Positions 8,664 through 16,329 of a DNA stretch of 64,000 nt are shown in pieces. Position numbers and translations under genes: made by a program. The stretch's first letter is position 1; every line of letters begins with the position of its first letter. This DNA comes from CAVXHQ01 sp963789535 (GTDB lineage Bacteria; Pseudomonadota; Alphaproteobacteria; Rhodobacterales; Rhodobacteraceae), in the NCBI GenBank assembly GCA_963789535.1, contig CAWBKU010000003.1:1-64000 (forward strand), read 5' to 3'. The notes under the pieces are model-generated. The model made no database searches. It was given only the letters and a program-made list of their open reading frames with translations, and was not told where the DNA came from.

Positions 8664-9209
8664 CTATTTCTGCGTCGGCCCGATCATCATCACCATCTGG
8701 CGCCCCTCGAGGCGGGGAAAGCTCTCGACCTTGCCGACCTCGGTGGTGTCGTCGGCGACCCGCTCGAGCAACTGGCGGCCCAGATCCTGGTGCGCCATCT
8801 CACGGCCGCGGAACCGCAGCGTCACCTTCACCTTGTCGCCGTTCTCGAGGAACTTGAACACCGAGCGCATCTTGACGTCGTAGTCGTGGGTATCGGTGTT
8901 GGGCCGGAACTTCACTTCCTTGATCTCGATGATCTTCTGGTTCTTGCGGGCCTCGGCCTCTTTCTTCTGGGTCTCGTATTTGAACTTGCCGAAATCCATG
9001 ATCTTGCAGACCGGCGGCGTGGCGTTGGGCGAGATCTCGACGAGGTCGAGGCCGGCCTCTTCGGCCAGCATCATCGCCCGTTCGGGCGAGACGACGCCGA
9101 CGTTCTCGCCTTCGGCGCCGATGAGGCGGATGTCGCTGCCGCGGATGCGTTCGTTTATGCGGGGGCCGGTGTCGCGCGTGGGCGGCGCGTTGTGAGGTCT
9201 GCGGGCTAT
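8664..9209 (-). CDS. infC: Translation initiation factor IF-3, probable ATA start
   Basis: Encodes 181 aa. IF-3 binds the 30S subunit and checks the start codon and initiator tRNA. The N-domain contains RINERIRGSDIRLIGAEGE, and the linker and C-domain follow (MDFGKFKYETQKKEAEARK, FRPNTDTHDYDVKMRS). The first ATG in frame (9074) would delete about 45 residues of the N-domain, including the invariant INERI region. The frame is open back to ATA at 9207-9209 (ATA GCC CGC AGA CCT), which sits 8 bases after AAAGGA, an ideal site. No ATG, GTG or TTG fits. Non-canonical infC starts are known to permit autoregulation by IF-3. The usual rpmI-rplT partners are not adjacent. Confidence 0.92.
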   Translation of the reverse strand: MARRPHNAPPTRDTGPRINERIRGSDIRLIGAEGENVGVVSPERAMMLAEEAGLDLVEISPNATPPVCKIMDFGKFKYETQKKEAEARKNQKIIEIKEVKFRPNTDTHDYDVKMRSVFKFLENGDKVKVTLRFRGREMAHQDLGRQLLERVADDTTEVGKVESFPRLEGRQMVMMIGPTQK

Positions 9210-9402
9210 GGTGTCGGTCCTTTGGGGTTGTGAAAACTGGCGCGAAGGTAAGCGTTGGCGCGGTCGGGTTCAAGCGGCGAATGGGGGGAGGGCGCGGGTG
9301 CGGATGACCCTTTCACCGGTCACGCCGTTGTGACATATCCTTGATGGCACATCGGGCAAAGCCCGTCGGAAGACGCACGAACCGCACCTGGAGGAAATTC
9401 CC

Positions 9403-10240
9403 ATGAAACGCATTGCCACGATCGTCGTGCTGCTCGCCGTGGCCCTGGCGGGCTATTGGTATTACGCAGACACCCAGCGTCAGGCCACCGAAGCCGCCGA
9501 GGCCGCCGCAGCCGCAACCGCCGCAGAAGAAGCTGCCGCTGCCGCCGAGGCCGAAGCGGCCGCCGAAGAGGCCGCTGCTGCCGAAGCCGCCGCCGCCGAA
9601 GAAGCTGCTGCCGCAGAAGCCGCTGCCGCTGCCGAAGCTGCCGCCGCCGAAGAGGCCGCCGCCGCCGAAGAGGCCGCCGCTGCGGAAGAGGCTGCTGCCG
9701 AAGCTGCCGCCGCCGAGGAAGCGGCTGCTGCCGAGCAAGCTGCCGCTGCCGCTGCCGCTGAAGAGGCTGCTGCCGCTGAAGAGGCCGCTGCTGCTGAAGG
9801 CCGCTGCTGCCGAAGCTGCCGCTGCCGAAGCTGCCGCCGCCGAGGAAGCCGCTGCGGCCGAAGCCGCCGCTGAAGAGGCCGCTGCCGCCGAAGCCGCCGC
9901 CGCCGAAGAAGCCGCCGCCGCCGAAGAAGCCGCCGCCGCCGAAGAGGCCGCCGTCCCGGAAGAGACCGTAACGGAAGAGGCCGTAACGGAAGAGCCTGCC
10001 GCCGAAGAGGCCGCGGCCGAGGAGGCCGCCCCCGAAGCGACCGAGACCGTTGCGGTTCCGCTCGAGGAACTGCTCGATCCGGAGAACCTCGACGTCGACG
10101 CGATCACCGCGGCGATCGCCGGGTCCACGCTCGATGACCGGACCAAGGAGACGCTGAGCACGGCACTCGTCGCCGCACAGGACCGGCCCGGCCTGCTGCC
10201 TCTCGTGCTGCAACAGATCGGCACCGCACTCGGCCAGTAG
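9403..10240 (+). pseudogene. Ala/Glu-repeat membrane-anchored protein, +1 frameshift
   Basis: With one frameshift repaired this encodes about 278 aa. A membrane anchor lies at residues 4-22 (IATIVVLLAVALAGYWYYA). It is followed by roughly 170 residues of AAAAEEAA-type repeats, likely one long charged helix, and a compact acidic C-terminal domain (VPLEELLDPENLDVDAI to QQIGTALGQ). GGAGGAAA precedes the ATG. The frame changes near 9799, where GAAGGCCGC has one G too many; downstream the same repeat continues in the +1 frame to the stop at 10240. This may be an assembly error in a repetitive tract or a real phase-variable slip. The conserved tail in the second frame argues that the whole is one gene. 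Function unknown. Confidence 0.75.
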
Positions 10241-10261
10241 CGACTGGGTTCCGAACGAAAG

Positions 10262-10287
10262 ACGCCGCGCAGACCCCTGCGCGGCGT
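10262..10287. terminator. Bidirectional hairpin between repeat protein and fpr
   Basis: Perfect 11-bp arms ACGCCGCGCAG / CTGCGCGGCGT with a 4-base loop, flanked by CGAAAG and TTTCG. It sits between two convergent genes, 25 bases from the fpr stop, so it can end both transcripts. Confidence 0.75.
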
Positions 10288-10311
10288 TTCGTCGTCCGCG
10301 GTCGGCCCGGC

Positions 10312-11139
10312 CTAGCCGACGAAGGCCTTTTCGATGACGAACTGACCCGGCTCGGCGTTCGAGCCCTCCGTCAGGCCCGCCCCCTCCATCAGCGCCTTGA
10401 TGTCGAGGTTGAACGCAAGGCTGCCGCAGACCATGGCCCGGTCGGTCGCCGGGTCGAGCGGCGGCACGCCGAGTTCGGCAAAGAGCGCGCCGTCCTCGAT
10501 CAGCGTCGTGATCCGGCCCATCCTGGCGCTCTTTTCGCGGGTCGTCGTCGGATAATACCGGATCTTGGCCAGCGCATCCTCTCCCAGAAGCTCGCGCATC
10601 GTCGCGTCCGCTTTCAGCGTCTCGATCAGCGTCGCGCCATAGGTAAGCTCGTCGAGGTCACGGCAGGTGTGGGTCACGACGATCTCGTCGAATTTCTCGT
10701 AGGTCTCGGGCTCGCGCAGGAGCGAGGCGAAGGGTGCGAAACCGGTGCCGGTGGCGAACATATAGAGCCGCTTGCCCGGAAGGAGGGCGTCATGCACCAG
10801 CGTGCCGACGGGCTTGGGCCGCAGGATGACCTCGTCGCCGACGGCGATATGTTGCAGACGCGATGTCAGGGGTCCGTCCGGCACCTTGATCGAATAGAAC
10901 TCCAGTTCGTCGTCCCACGCCGGGGACGCAATGGAATAGGCGCGCAACAGCGGCTTGCCGGTGTCGCCCATCAGGCCGATCATGACGAACTCGCCCGACC
11001 GGAACCGAAGCGACGCGGGCCGCGTGACGCGGAACGCGAACAGGCGGTCGGTGTAATGCGTCACCGAGGTGACGGTCTGGGCGTCGGGCAGGGTGATCTT
11101 GGTCGCGGCGGCGTGGCTCACAGGTGTTGCTTTTGTCAT
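10312..11139 (-). CDS. fpr: Ferredoxin-NADP+ reductase
   Basis: Encodes 275 aa. It moves electrons between NADPH and ferredoxin or flavodoxin using FAD. The FAD domain shows LLRAYSIASP; the NADP domain begins at LYMFATGTGFAPFASLL and includes VTHTCRDLDELTYG. It ends in AFVG, typical of the bacterial subclass whose C-terminus packs over the flavin. It lies downstream of the cysteine cluster on the same strand with a gap of about 60 bases. An electron-supply role for the ferredoxin-type sulfite reductase CysI is therefore plausible, though fpr also has general oxidative-stress roles. Confidence 0.9.
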   Translation of the reverse strand: MTKATPVSHAAATKITLPDAQTVTSVTHYTDRLFAFRVTRPASLRFRSGEFVMIGLMGDTGKPLLRAYSIASPAWDDELEFYSIKVPDGPLTSRLQHIAVGDEVILRPKPVGTLVHDALLPGKRLYMFATGTGFAPFASLLREPETYEKFDEIVVTHTCRDLDELTYGATLIETLKADATMRELLGEDALAKIRYYPTTTREKSARMGRITTLIEDGALFAELGVPPLDPATDRAMVCGSLAFNLDIKALMEGAGLTEGSNAEPGQFVIEKAFVG

Positions 11140-11201
11140 GTGTCATGGCGATCCCGTAGGACCGCCCTCCTCTTAACGTCTGGATCGGGGTGAAGGAAGT
11201 C

Positions 11202-11618
11202 TCAGCCGCGCAGCCGCGCCTGATAGTCGTGCGCGCGCCAGTCGGCCCGGGCCTGCCATTGGTCCTCGGGCTGGCGCGCGGCGAGGGCGTCGGGGATCTC
11301 GACCTCGTCGAACCCGGCCCGGCGGGCCATGGCGTATTGGTCGGCGATGACGTGCCCGTGGGCGCGCAGGCGGCCCGTGAACCCCAACTCCCGCAGCGAC
11401 CGCGCGATGGTGAACCCCCGGCCATCGGCGAAACCGGGAAAGTCGATGCGGATCGCCGCGACGGAGCCGACGTGCGGTGCCAGGGCGCCCGGATCGTCCG
11501 ACGAGGCAAGTTGCATCGCAGCGGGAGCCGTGCCGTTGGCGGCGATCTGCGACAGGGGTACGAAGGCGCCGGTGAAGTCGTCAGGGACGAACCCTGCGTC
11601 GGTGACGAGGACGCTCAT
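11202..11618 (-). CDS. DUF934 sulfur-assimilation-associated protein
   Basis: Encodes 138 aa, starting MSVLVTDAGFVPDDF. DUF934 proteins are found almost only beside cysI and cysH in alphaproteobacteria and related groups. The conserved core FPGFADGRGFTIARSLRELGF followed by GHVIADQYAMARRAGFDEVEI is clear. The ATG overlaps the cysH stop as ATGA, so translation is coupled. Start was chosen over an in-frame position 63 bases upstream because of that overlap. The biochemical role is not established; an auxiliary redox or electron-transfer function for sulfite reductase has been suggested for the family. Confidence 0.85.
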   Translation of the reverse strand: MSVLVTDAGFVPDDFTGAFVPLSQIAANGTAPAAMQLASSDDPGALAPHVGSVAAIRIDFPGFADGRGFTIARSLRELGFTGRLRAHGHVIADQYAMARRAGFDEVEIPDALAARQPEDQWQARADWRAHDYQARLRG

Positions 11619-12364
11619 CGCGCACCGCCCAGCGTCGCAGGCGCGCGCACGGACTTGCCATCGACGAAGTGGATGCCGCATTCGACCTTGTCGAGGTCGC
11701 GCCAGCGGCCCGCGCGGGGGTCTTCGCCGTCGTTCACCCGCGTCGTGCAGGGGGCGCAGCCGATCGACGGATAGCCCTTGGCGACCAGCGGATGGCGCGG
11801 CAGGTTGTTCTGCGCGATATATTCCTGGAGGTCGGCGGTGCTCCAGTAGGCGAGCGGATTGACCTTGATCCGGCCGGTCCTTGCACCGTCCTTCTGCTCG
11901 GCTTCGAAGAAGTCGAGGGCGGCCCGCGTCGTGCCCTGATAGCGTTTGCGGCCTGAAATCCAGCTTCCGAAGGGGGCGAGCGCCCTCTCCAGCGGTTCGG
12001 TCTTGCGCAGGGCGCAGCAGGCGTCGGGGTCGTGCAGGTGCAGCAGGTTCTCGTTGTCGGCGTCGAACAGGCGGGCGCGATCGGCGCGGACGATGCGGAC
12101 GTCGGTCAGGCGCAGGCGCTCGGCGACCTCCATCTGATAGGTCAGGGTCTCGGCGAAGAGCATCTCGGTGTCGATGAAGATGACGGGCGTATCGCGCGCC
12201 GTGACCGAGAGCATGTGCAGCAGCACCACCGATTCGGCGCCGAACGAACTTACCAGCGCGGTCTGTCCCAGCGCGGGATCACTCACGGCGCGGGCGAGGA
12301 CGTCGGTGGCGGAATGGTGGCGGTAGCGCTGGTTCAGCGCGGTCGCGAGGGGCTCAAGCGGCAT
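11615..12364 (-). CDS. cysH: Assimilatory APS/PAPS reductase, [4Fe-4S] type
   Basis: Encodes 249 aa. It reduces adenylylsulfate to sulfite using thioredoxin. The PAPS-reductase fold shows SSFGAESVVLLHML and FIDTEMLF. The CC pair in DACCALRK and CxxC in GCAPCTT are the four [4Fe-4S] ligands of APS-preferring enzymes, unlike the E. coli PAPS type. The catalytic cysteine lies in ECGIHF near residue 227. The ATG at 12364 has GAGG 9 bases upstream; another ATG at 12379 lacks a site. It overlaps the end of cysI by 11 bases, consistent with a tight operon cysG-DUF2849-cysI-cysH-DUF934. Confidence 0.9.
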   Translation of the reverse strand: MPLEPLATALNQRYRHHSATDVLARAVSDPALGQTALVSSFGAESVVLLHMLSVTARDTPVIFIDTEMLFAETLTYQMEVAERLRLTDVRIVRADRARLFDADNENLLHLHDPDACCALRKTEPLERALAPFGSWISGRKRYQGTTRAALDFFEAEQKDGARTGRIKVNPLAYWSTADLQEYIAQNNLPRHPLVAKGYPSIGCAPCTTRVNDGEDPRAGRWRDLDKVECGIHFVDGKSVRAPATLGGAR

Positions 12365-14027
12365 CGGCTTTTTCCTCATTGGCGGGATACAGGGCGGATT
12401 TGAAGGGGTCGATCCCGACGCGGCGATAGGCGTCGAGGAAGGTCTCGTCGGGGTCGTCGCGCAGGTCGAGATAGGCGCGCACGATCCGCTCGATGGCGGG
12501 CACGATCTCGTCGTAGGCGAACCCGGGACCGGCCCGCTCGCCGATGGTGGCGTCCTCCATCCCCGAACCGCCGAGCGTGATCTGGTAGTTCTCGATCCCC
12601 GCGCGGTCGAGGCCGAGGATGCCGATGTGGCCGACGTGGTGGTGCCCGCAGGCGTTGATGCAGCCCGAGATCTTGATCTTCAGCGGGCCGATGTCATGCT
12701 CGAGCTTGAGCGCGTCGAAGCGCGTCGCGATGTCCTGCGCCACGGGGATCGAGCGGGCGGTGGCGAGCGCGCAATAGTCCATGCCGGGGCAGGCGATGAT
12801 GTCCGAGATCAGGCCGATGTTGGCGGTCGCGAGGTCCGCGGCGCGCAGGGCGGCGTAGACGGCGGGCAGGTCGGCCTTGTGGACATGCGGCAGGATCACG
12901 TTCTGCTCGTGGCTGATGCGCAACTCGTCATGGCCATGGCGTTCGGCGATGTCGGCGAGGGCACGCATCTGGTCGGCGGTCGCGTCACCGGGCGTGGCGC
13001 CGTGCTTTTTCAGGCTGACCGAGACGATGGCGTAGCCCGGCGCCCTGTGGGGGGCGAGGTTGGTGTCGGTCCACGACCGGAAGGCGGGATTCGCCAGACG
13101 CGCGGCCTCGTAGCCGTCGGTCGGGGCCACGCGGAAGGCGGGGGGCGCAAAGGCGGCCTCGATCTGCGTCAGCAGGTTCTGATCGTGCCCGGTGAAGGCG
13201 GCGCGTTTGACGGCGAATGCCGCCTCGACGCGGGCGCGGATGTCCTCGATGCCGTTCTCGTGGACGGTGATCTTGATCCGCGCCTTGTACTTGTTGTCAC
13301 GGCGCCCGAGCAGGTTGTAGACGCTGACGATCGCCTCGCAATAGGGCAGCAGATCCGCCTTTGGCAGAAAGGCGCGGATTACCTTGCCGATCATCGGGGT
13401 GCGCCCGAGGCCGCCGCCGACGATAACCTCGAAACCGGGCTCGCCCGCGTCATCGCGGACCATGCGCAGGCCGATGTCGTGCGCCTTCGTGACCGCACGA
13501 TCGGTGCTGCTGCCGGTCACGGCGATCTTGAACTTGCGCGGCAGGAACTGGAACTCGGGGTGGTCGGTGGACCATTGCCGCAGCAGTTCGGCGATGGGGC
13601 GCGGATCCTCGATCTCGTCGGCGGCGGCGCCGGCGAAGTGGTCCGCGGTCACGTTGCGGATCGTGTTGCCGCTGGTCTGGATGGCGTGCATCCCCACCTC
13701 GGCCAGCGCGTCGAGCATGTCGGGCACGTCGCGCAGCGCGGGCCAGTTGTACTGGATGTTCTGGCGGGTGGTGAAGTGGCCATAGCCCTTGTCGAACCGC
13801 GCGGCGAGATGGGCCAACTGCCGCATCTGCGCGCCGTTCAGCGTGCCGTAGGGGATCGCCACGCGCAGCATGTAGGCATGCAGTTGCAGGTAGAGGCCGT
13901 TCATCAGGCGCAGCGGCCGGAACTCCTCCTCGGTCAGCGATCCGTCGATCCGGCGCTCGACCTGCGCGCGGAACTGGCGGTTGCGTTCCGCGACGAAGGC
14001 GGCGTCGAAGTCGTTATAGACGTACAT
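12354..14027 (-). CDS. cysI: Ferredoxin-type sulfite reductase (siroheme, [4Fe-4S])
   Basis: Encodes 557 aa. It reduces sulfite to sulfide for cysteine synthesis. Both nitrite/sulfite reductase halves are present: ferredoxin-like domains (FTTRQNIQYNWP) and siroheme domains. Cluster and siroheme ligands lie in ACPGMDYCALATARS (about residue 410) and GCINACGHHHVGHIG (about 454). Start chosen as MYVYNDFDAAF after GGAGCCGCAG; the 60-residue upstream extension is a shadow of the overlapping DUF2849 gene. Assimilatory nitrite reductase is an alternative in this superfamily, but the flanking cysH, cysG and DUF934 genes point to sulfite. Confidence 0.9.
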   Translation of the reverse strand: MYVYNDFDAAFVAERNRQFRAQVERRIDGSLTEEEFRPLRLMNGLYLQLHAYMLRVAIPYGTLNGAQMRQLAHLAARFDKGYGHFTTRQNIQYNWPALRDVPDMLDALAEVGMHAIQTSGNTIRNVTADHFAGAAADEIEDPRPIAELLRQWSTDHPEFQFLPRKFKIAVTGSSTDRAVTKAHDIGLRMVRDDAGEPGFEVIVGGGLGRTPMIGKVIRAFLPKADLLPYCEAIVSVYNLLGRRDNKYKARIKITVHENGIEDIRARVEAAFAVKRAAFTGHDQNLLTQIEAAFAPPAFRVAPTDGYEAARLANPAFRSWTDTNLAPHRAPGYAIVSVSLKKHGATPGDATADQMRALADIAERHGHDELRISHEQNVILPHVHKADLPAVYAALRAADLATANIGLISDIIACPGMDYCALATARSIPVAQDIATRFDALKLEHDIGPLKIKISGCINACGHHHVGHIGILGLDRAGIENYQITLGGSGMEDATIGERAGPGFAYDEIVPAIERIVRAYLDLRDDPDETFLDAYRRVGIDPFKSALYPANEEKADAA

Positions 14028-14337
14028 CTGCGGCTCCTGCGGCGTCGGCCTGTTTGCCGTGGGCATGGTTCGAGGGGCCACGGGTCCGGAAAACCTCACG
14101 GAAGTGAACGGGTTGCGGGCCGTTCTTTGTGTGAATCGCCTCGGCCAGATAGGCGCCGACGACCACGTCCGACTGCGCCATCGCATCGAGCAGGCGGATG
14201 TCGGCATGCGCCTCGTCGTCGATGAGTTCGGCGTCGGCGATGTCAGGCGACCAGCGGTCGTCCTCGGTCAGCCAGACGGCGTCGCCCTCGAGGAGGCGGT
14301 TGGCGGTCACGACCTTGGGGGTGAAAGTGCGGCTCAT
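14014..14337 (-). CDS. DUF2849 protein of the cys operon
   Basis: Encodes 107 aa. DUF2849 proteins are small alphaproteobacterial proteins encoded next to sulfite reductase. Visible features are the N-terminal TPKVVTANRLLEGDAVWLTEDDRW and an acidic middle (ADAELIDDEAHADIRLLDA). There are no cysteines or membrane segments. It overlaps the cysG stop by 4 bases (ATGA type) and the cysI start by 14 bases, implying coupled translation. Its role is unproven; the context suggests a regulator or accessory of siroheme-dependent sulfite reduction. Confidence 0.85.
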   Translation of the reverse strand: MSRTFTPKVVTANRLLEGDAVWLTEDDRWSPDIADAELIDDEAHADIRLLDAMAQSDVVVGAYLAEAIHTKNGPQPVHFREVFRTRGPSNHAHGKQADAAGAADVRL

Positions 14338-15731
14338 AGGGCCACCTCCTGCGGCAGGGTATCGACGGCGGCCAGCGCGGCGCGGGGCGCGAGGCCAAGG
14401 AACATGAGGGCGGGGCCGGTGAGGGTCGCCTCGGTCAGCGTCGGCTCGAGGCGGGCGAGGGTGGTGGCGAGGATGCGTTGATCGGTGCGGCTCACGTTCT
14501 CGATCACCGTCACCGGCGTCGCGGGGTCTGCGCCGTGCATCAGCAGGCGGCCTTGCAGGAAACGTGCTGCCCGCTTGCCCATGTAGATCGCGGCTACCTC
14601 GCCGGGGCGGGCGAGGGCACGCCAGTCGTGATCGGCGAAGCCGCGCGTATCGTGGCCGGTCATGAACCGCACGGCGGAATTGCGGCCGCGTCTGGTCAGG
14701 CTCTGGCCGAGGGTCGCGGCGGCGGCGGAGGCGGCGGTGATGCCCGGCACGATACGAAAGGCGATGCCGGCGGCTGCGACGGCGGCGATCTCCTCGTCCA
14801 GACGGCCGAAGACGGTGGGGTCGCCCGATTTCAGCCGGACGACGTGGTGGCCGTTGCCGGCGTGTTGCACGATCAGGGCGTCGATGTCGGCCTGCGCGGT
14901 CGATGGGCCGAACCCCTCCTTGCCGGCGTCGATCAGCACCGCCTCGCGGCGCGCAAGTTCGAGAATTTCGGGCGCGACGAGGCGGTCGAAGATCACCACG
15001 TCGGCCTTGTCGAGGGCGCTGCGCGCCTTGAGCGTCAGAAGCTCGGGATCGCCCGGACCGGCGCCGACGAAGTCGACGTGGCCTGCCTCGTCCGGCGCCC
15101 CGAGGTGGCGGGCGAGCAATGCGTCGAGTGCGGCGCGAACGCCCTCTTCTCCCTCCCTCTCAATGGCCTGCGGGCCGTCCTTGAAGTAGTAGTCCGACCA
15201 GAATGCGCGCCGCTTGCCCCCCATCGGCAGGGCGTCGGCGGCATGACGGAACGCCTTGCCGATCCGCGCGAGAACGCCGAGCGAGACCGGCAGGCGCTCT
15301 TCGAGGTCCGCCTTGATCGCGCGGGCGAGGACCGGGGCGGCGCCCTCGGTGCCGATGGCGATGGTCACGGGGTCACGGTCGACGATGGCGGGCGTGATGA
15401 AGGCGCTGTCGGCGAGGTTGTCGACGATATTGACCATGGCGCCGTCGGCGCGTGCCAGCGCCGCGACGCGGGCATCCTCGGCGGCGTCGTCGTTGGCGGC
15501 ATAGAAGAGCACGGCGCAGAGCGCGTCGCCGGGGGCCAGCGGGCGTTCGATCAGGGCGATGCGGCCCTCGGCGGCGAGGCGGCGGACGGCTGCCTCGGGG
15601 TCGGCGGCGAAGACGCTCAGGTGCGCCTCGGTCTTCATCAGCAGGCGCAATTTTGCCAGCGCGCACTCGCCGCCGCCCGAGACGACGATGCGGCGGCCGG
15701 CGACGGCGACGAAGATGGGAAAGTGCTGCAT
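14334..15731 (-). CDS. cysG: Siroheme synthase (dehydrogenase/chelatase + methyltransferase)
   Basis: Encodes 465 aa, the standard fused CysG length. The N-terminal third is the precorrin-2 dehydrogenase/ferrochelatase domain with the NAD site VVSGGGECALAKLRLL. The C-terminal half is the SAM-dependent uroporphyrinogen III methyltransferase: VDFVGAGPGDPELLTLKA, VVRLKSGDPTVFGRLDEE, VPGITAASAAAATL and IYMGKRAARFL. Together they convert uroporphyrinogen III to siroheme, the cofactor of CysI. It is the first gene of the operon and is transcribed away from the Lrp-type regulator gene. Confidence 0.93.
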   Translation of the reverse strand: MQHFPIFVAVAGRRIVVSGGGECALAKLRLLMKTEAHLSVFAADPEAAVRRLAAEGRIALIERPLAPGDALCAVLFYAANDDAAEDARVAALARADGAMVNIVDNLADSAFITPAIVDRDPVTIAIGTEGAAPVLARAIKADLEERLPVSLGVLARIGKAFRHAADALPMGGKRRAFWSDYYFKDGPQAIEREGEEGVRAALDALLARHLGAPDEAGHVDFVGAGPGDPELLTLKARSALDKADVVIFDRLVAPEILELARREAVLIDAGKEGFGPSTAQADIDALIVQHAGNGHHVVRLKSGDPTVFGRLDEEIAAVAAAGIAFRIVPGITAASAAAATLGQSLTRRGRNSAVRFMTGHDTRGFADHDWRALARPGEVAAIYMGKRAARFLQGRLLMHGADPATPVTVIENVSRTDQRILATTLARLEPTLTEATLTGPALMFLGLAPRAALAAVDTLPQEVAL

Positions 15732-15867
15732 CGGGCGATCCTCGGTTCCTGTCGCTCAATATAGAACATCGTCCCGGTTTTTGACCATTGCGCAGCACGA
15801 TTAAGAACGTATGTTCCGGCCATGGCCAAATGGCTGACGCGCGTTCCGAAAACAGGAGAGGTTGCGG
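15732..15867. promoter_or_regulatory. Divergent promoter region cysG / lrp-type regulator
   Basis: This 136-bp gap must drive both the cys operon (minus) and the regulator (plus). For the minus strand, TATATT (around 15757) with TGGTCA 18 bases upstream is the best pair. TTGACC near 15780 on the plus strand is a candidate -35 box, but no -10 box at good spacing follows. Lrp/AsnC proteins usually bind such divergent regions. I cannot define a convincing operator by eye. Confidence 0.4.
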
Positions 15868-16329
15868 ATGGCATTCCGGATCGACGACATGGACAGGAAG
15901 ATTTTGCGCGCCCTGCAAGAGGATGCGGCCCGCCCGCTGGACGAGATCGCCCGCGTCGTGGGCAGTTCGAAGACGCCGGTGTGGAACCGGATCCGCAAGC
16001 TGCGCGAGGCAGGGGTGATCGGCCAGCAGACCGTGGTGCTGGACGCCGAGGCACTGGGGTTCGAGGCGACGTTCTTCGTCCTCATCCGCACCTCCGAGCA
16101 CGAGGCGGTGTGGCAGGCAACGTTCCTCAAGGCGCTGCGCGACCGCCCCGAGGTGCAGGAGGCGCACCGCCTGGCGGGCGATATCGACTATATCCTCAAG
16201 GTCCGGGTGCAGAACGCGCGCGCCTACGACACGTTCTATCAGGCGCTGATTTCCGAGGTGCGCGTGTTCAACGTCACCGCCCTGCTGTCGATGGAGGAGA
16301 TCAAGTCGACCATGGCCCTGCCGCTCTAG
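15868..16329 (+). CDS. Lrp/AsnC-family transcriptional regulator
   Basis: Encodes 153 aa. The N-terminal winged helix-turn-helix (DDMDRKILRALQEDAARPLDEIARVVG, paraphrased from residues 5-35) is followed by the RAM ligand-binding domain (EVQEAHRLAGDIDYILKV). Start is the ATG with CAGGAGAG 8 bases upstream; a TTG 6 bases earlier is too close to that site. It is divergent from cysG, so control of cysteine biosynthesis, perhaps in response to cysteine or a related amino acid, is a reasonable inference. Its 3' end overlaps the P450 gene by the shared palindromic CTAG. Confidence 0.88.
   Translation: MAFRIDDMDRKILRALQEDAARPLDEIARVVGSSKTPVWNRIRKLREAGVIGQQTVVLDAEALGFEATFFVLIRTSEHEAVWQATFLKALRDRPEVQEAHRLAGDIDYILKVRVQNARAYDTFYQALISEVRVFNVTALLSMEEIKSTMALPL

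Noticed and set aside
9313..10224. Long Ser/Ala/Gly-rich reading frames on the minus strand
   Set aside because: They are the antisense of the Ala/Glu repeat (GCC and GAA codons read backwards) and have no ribosome site or homology-like features.
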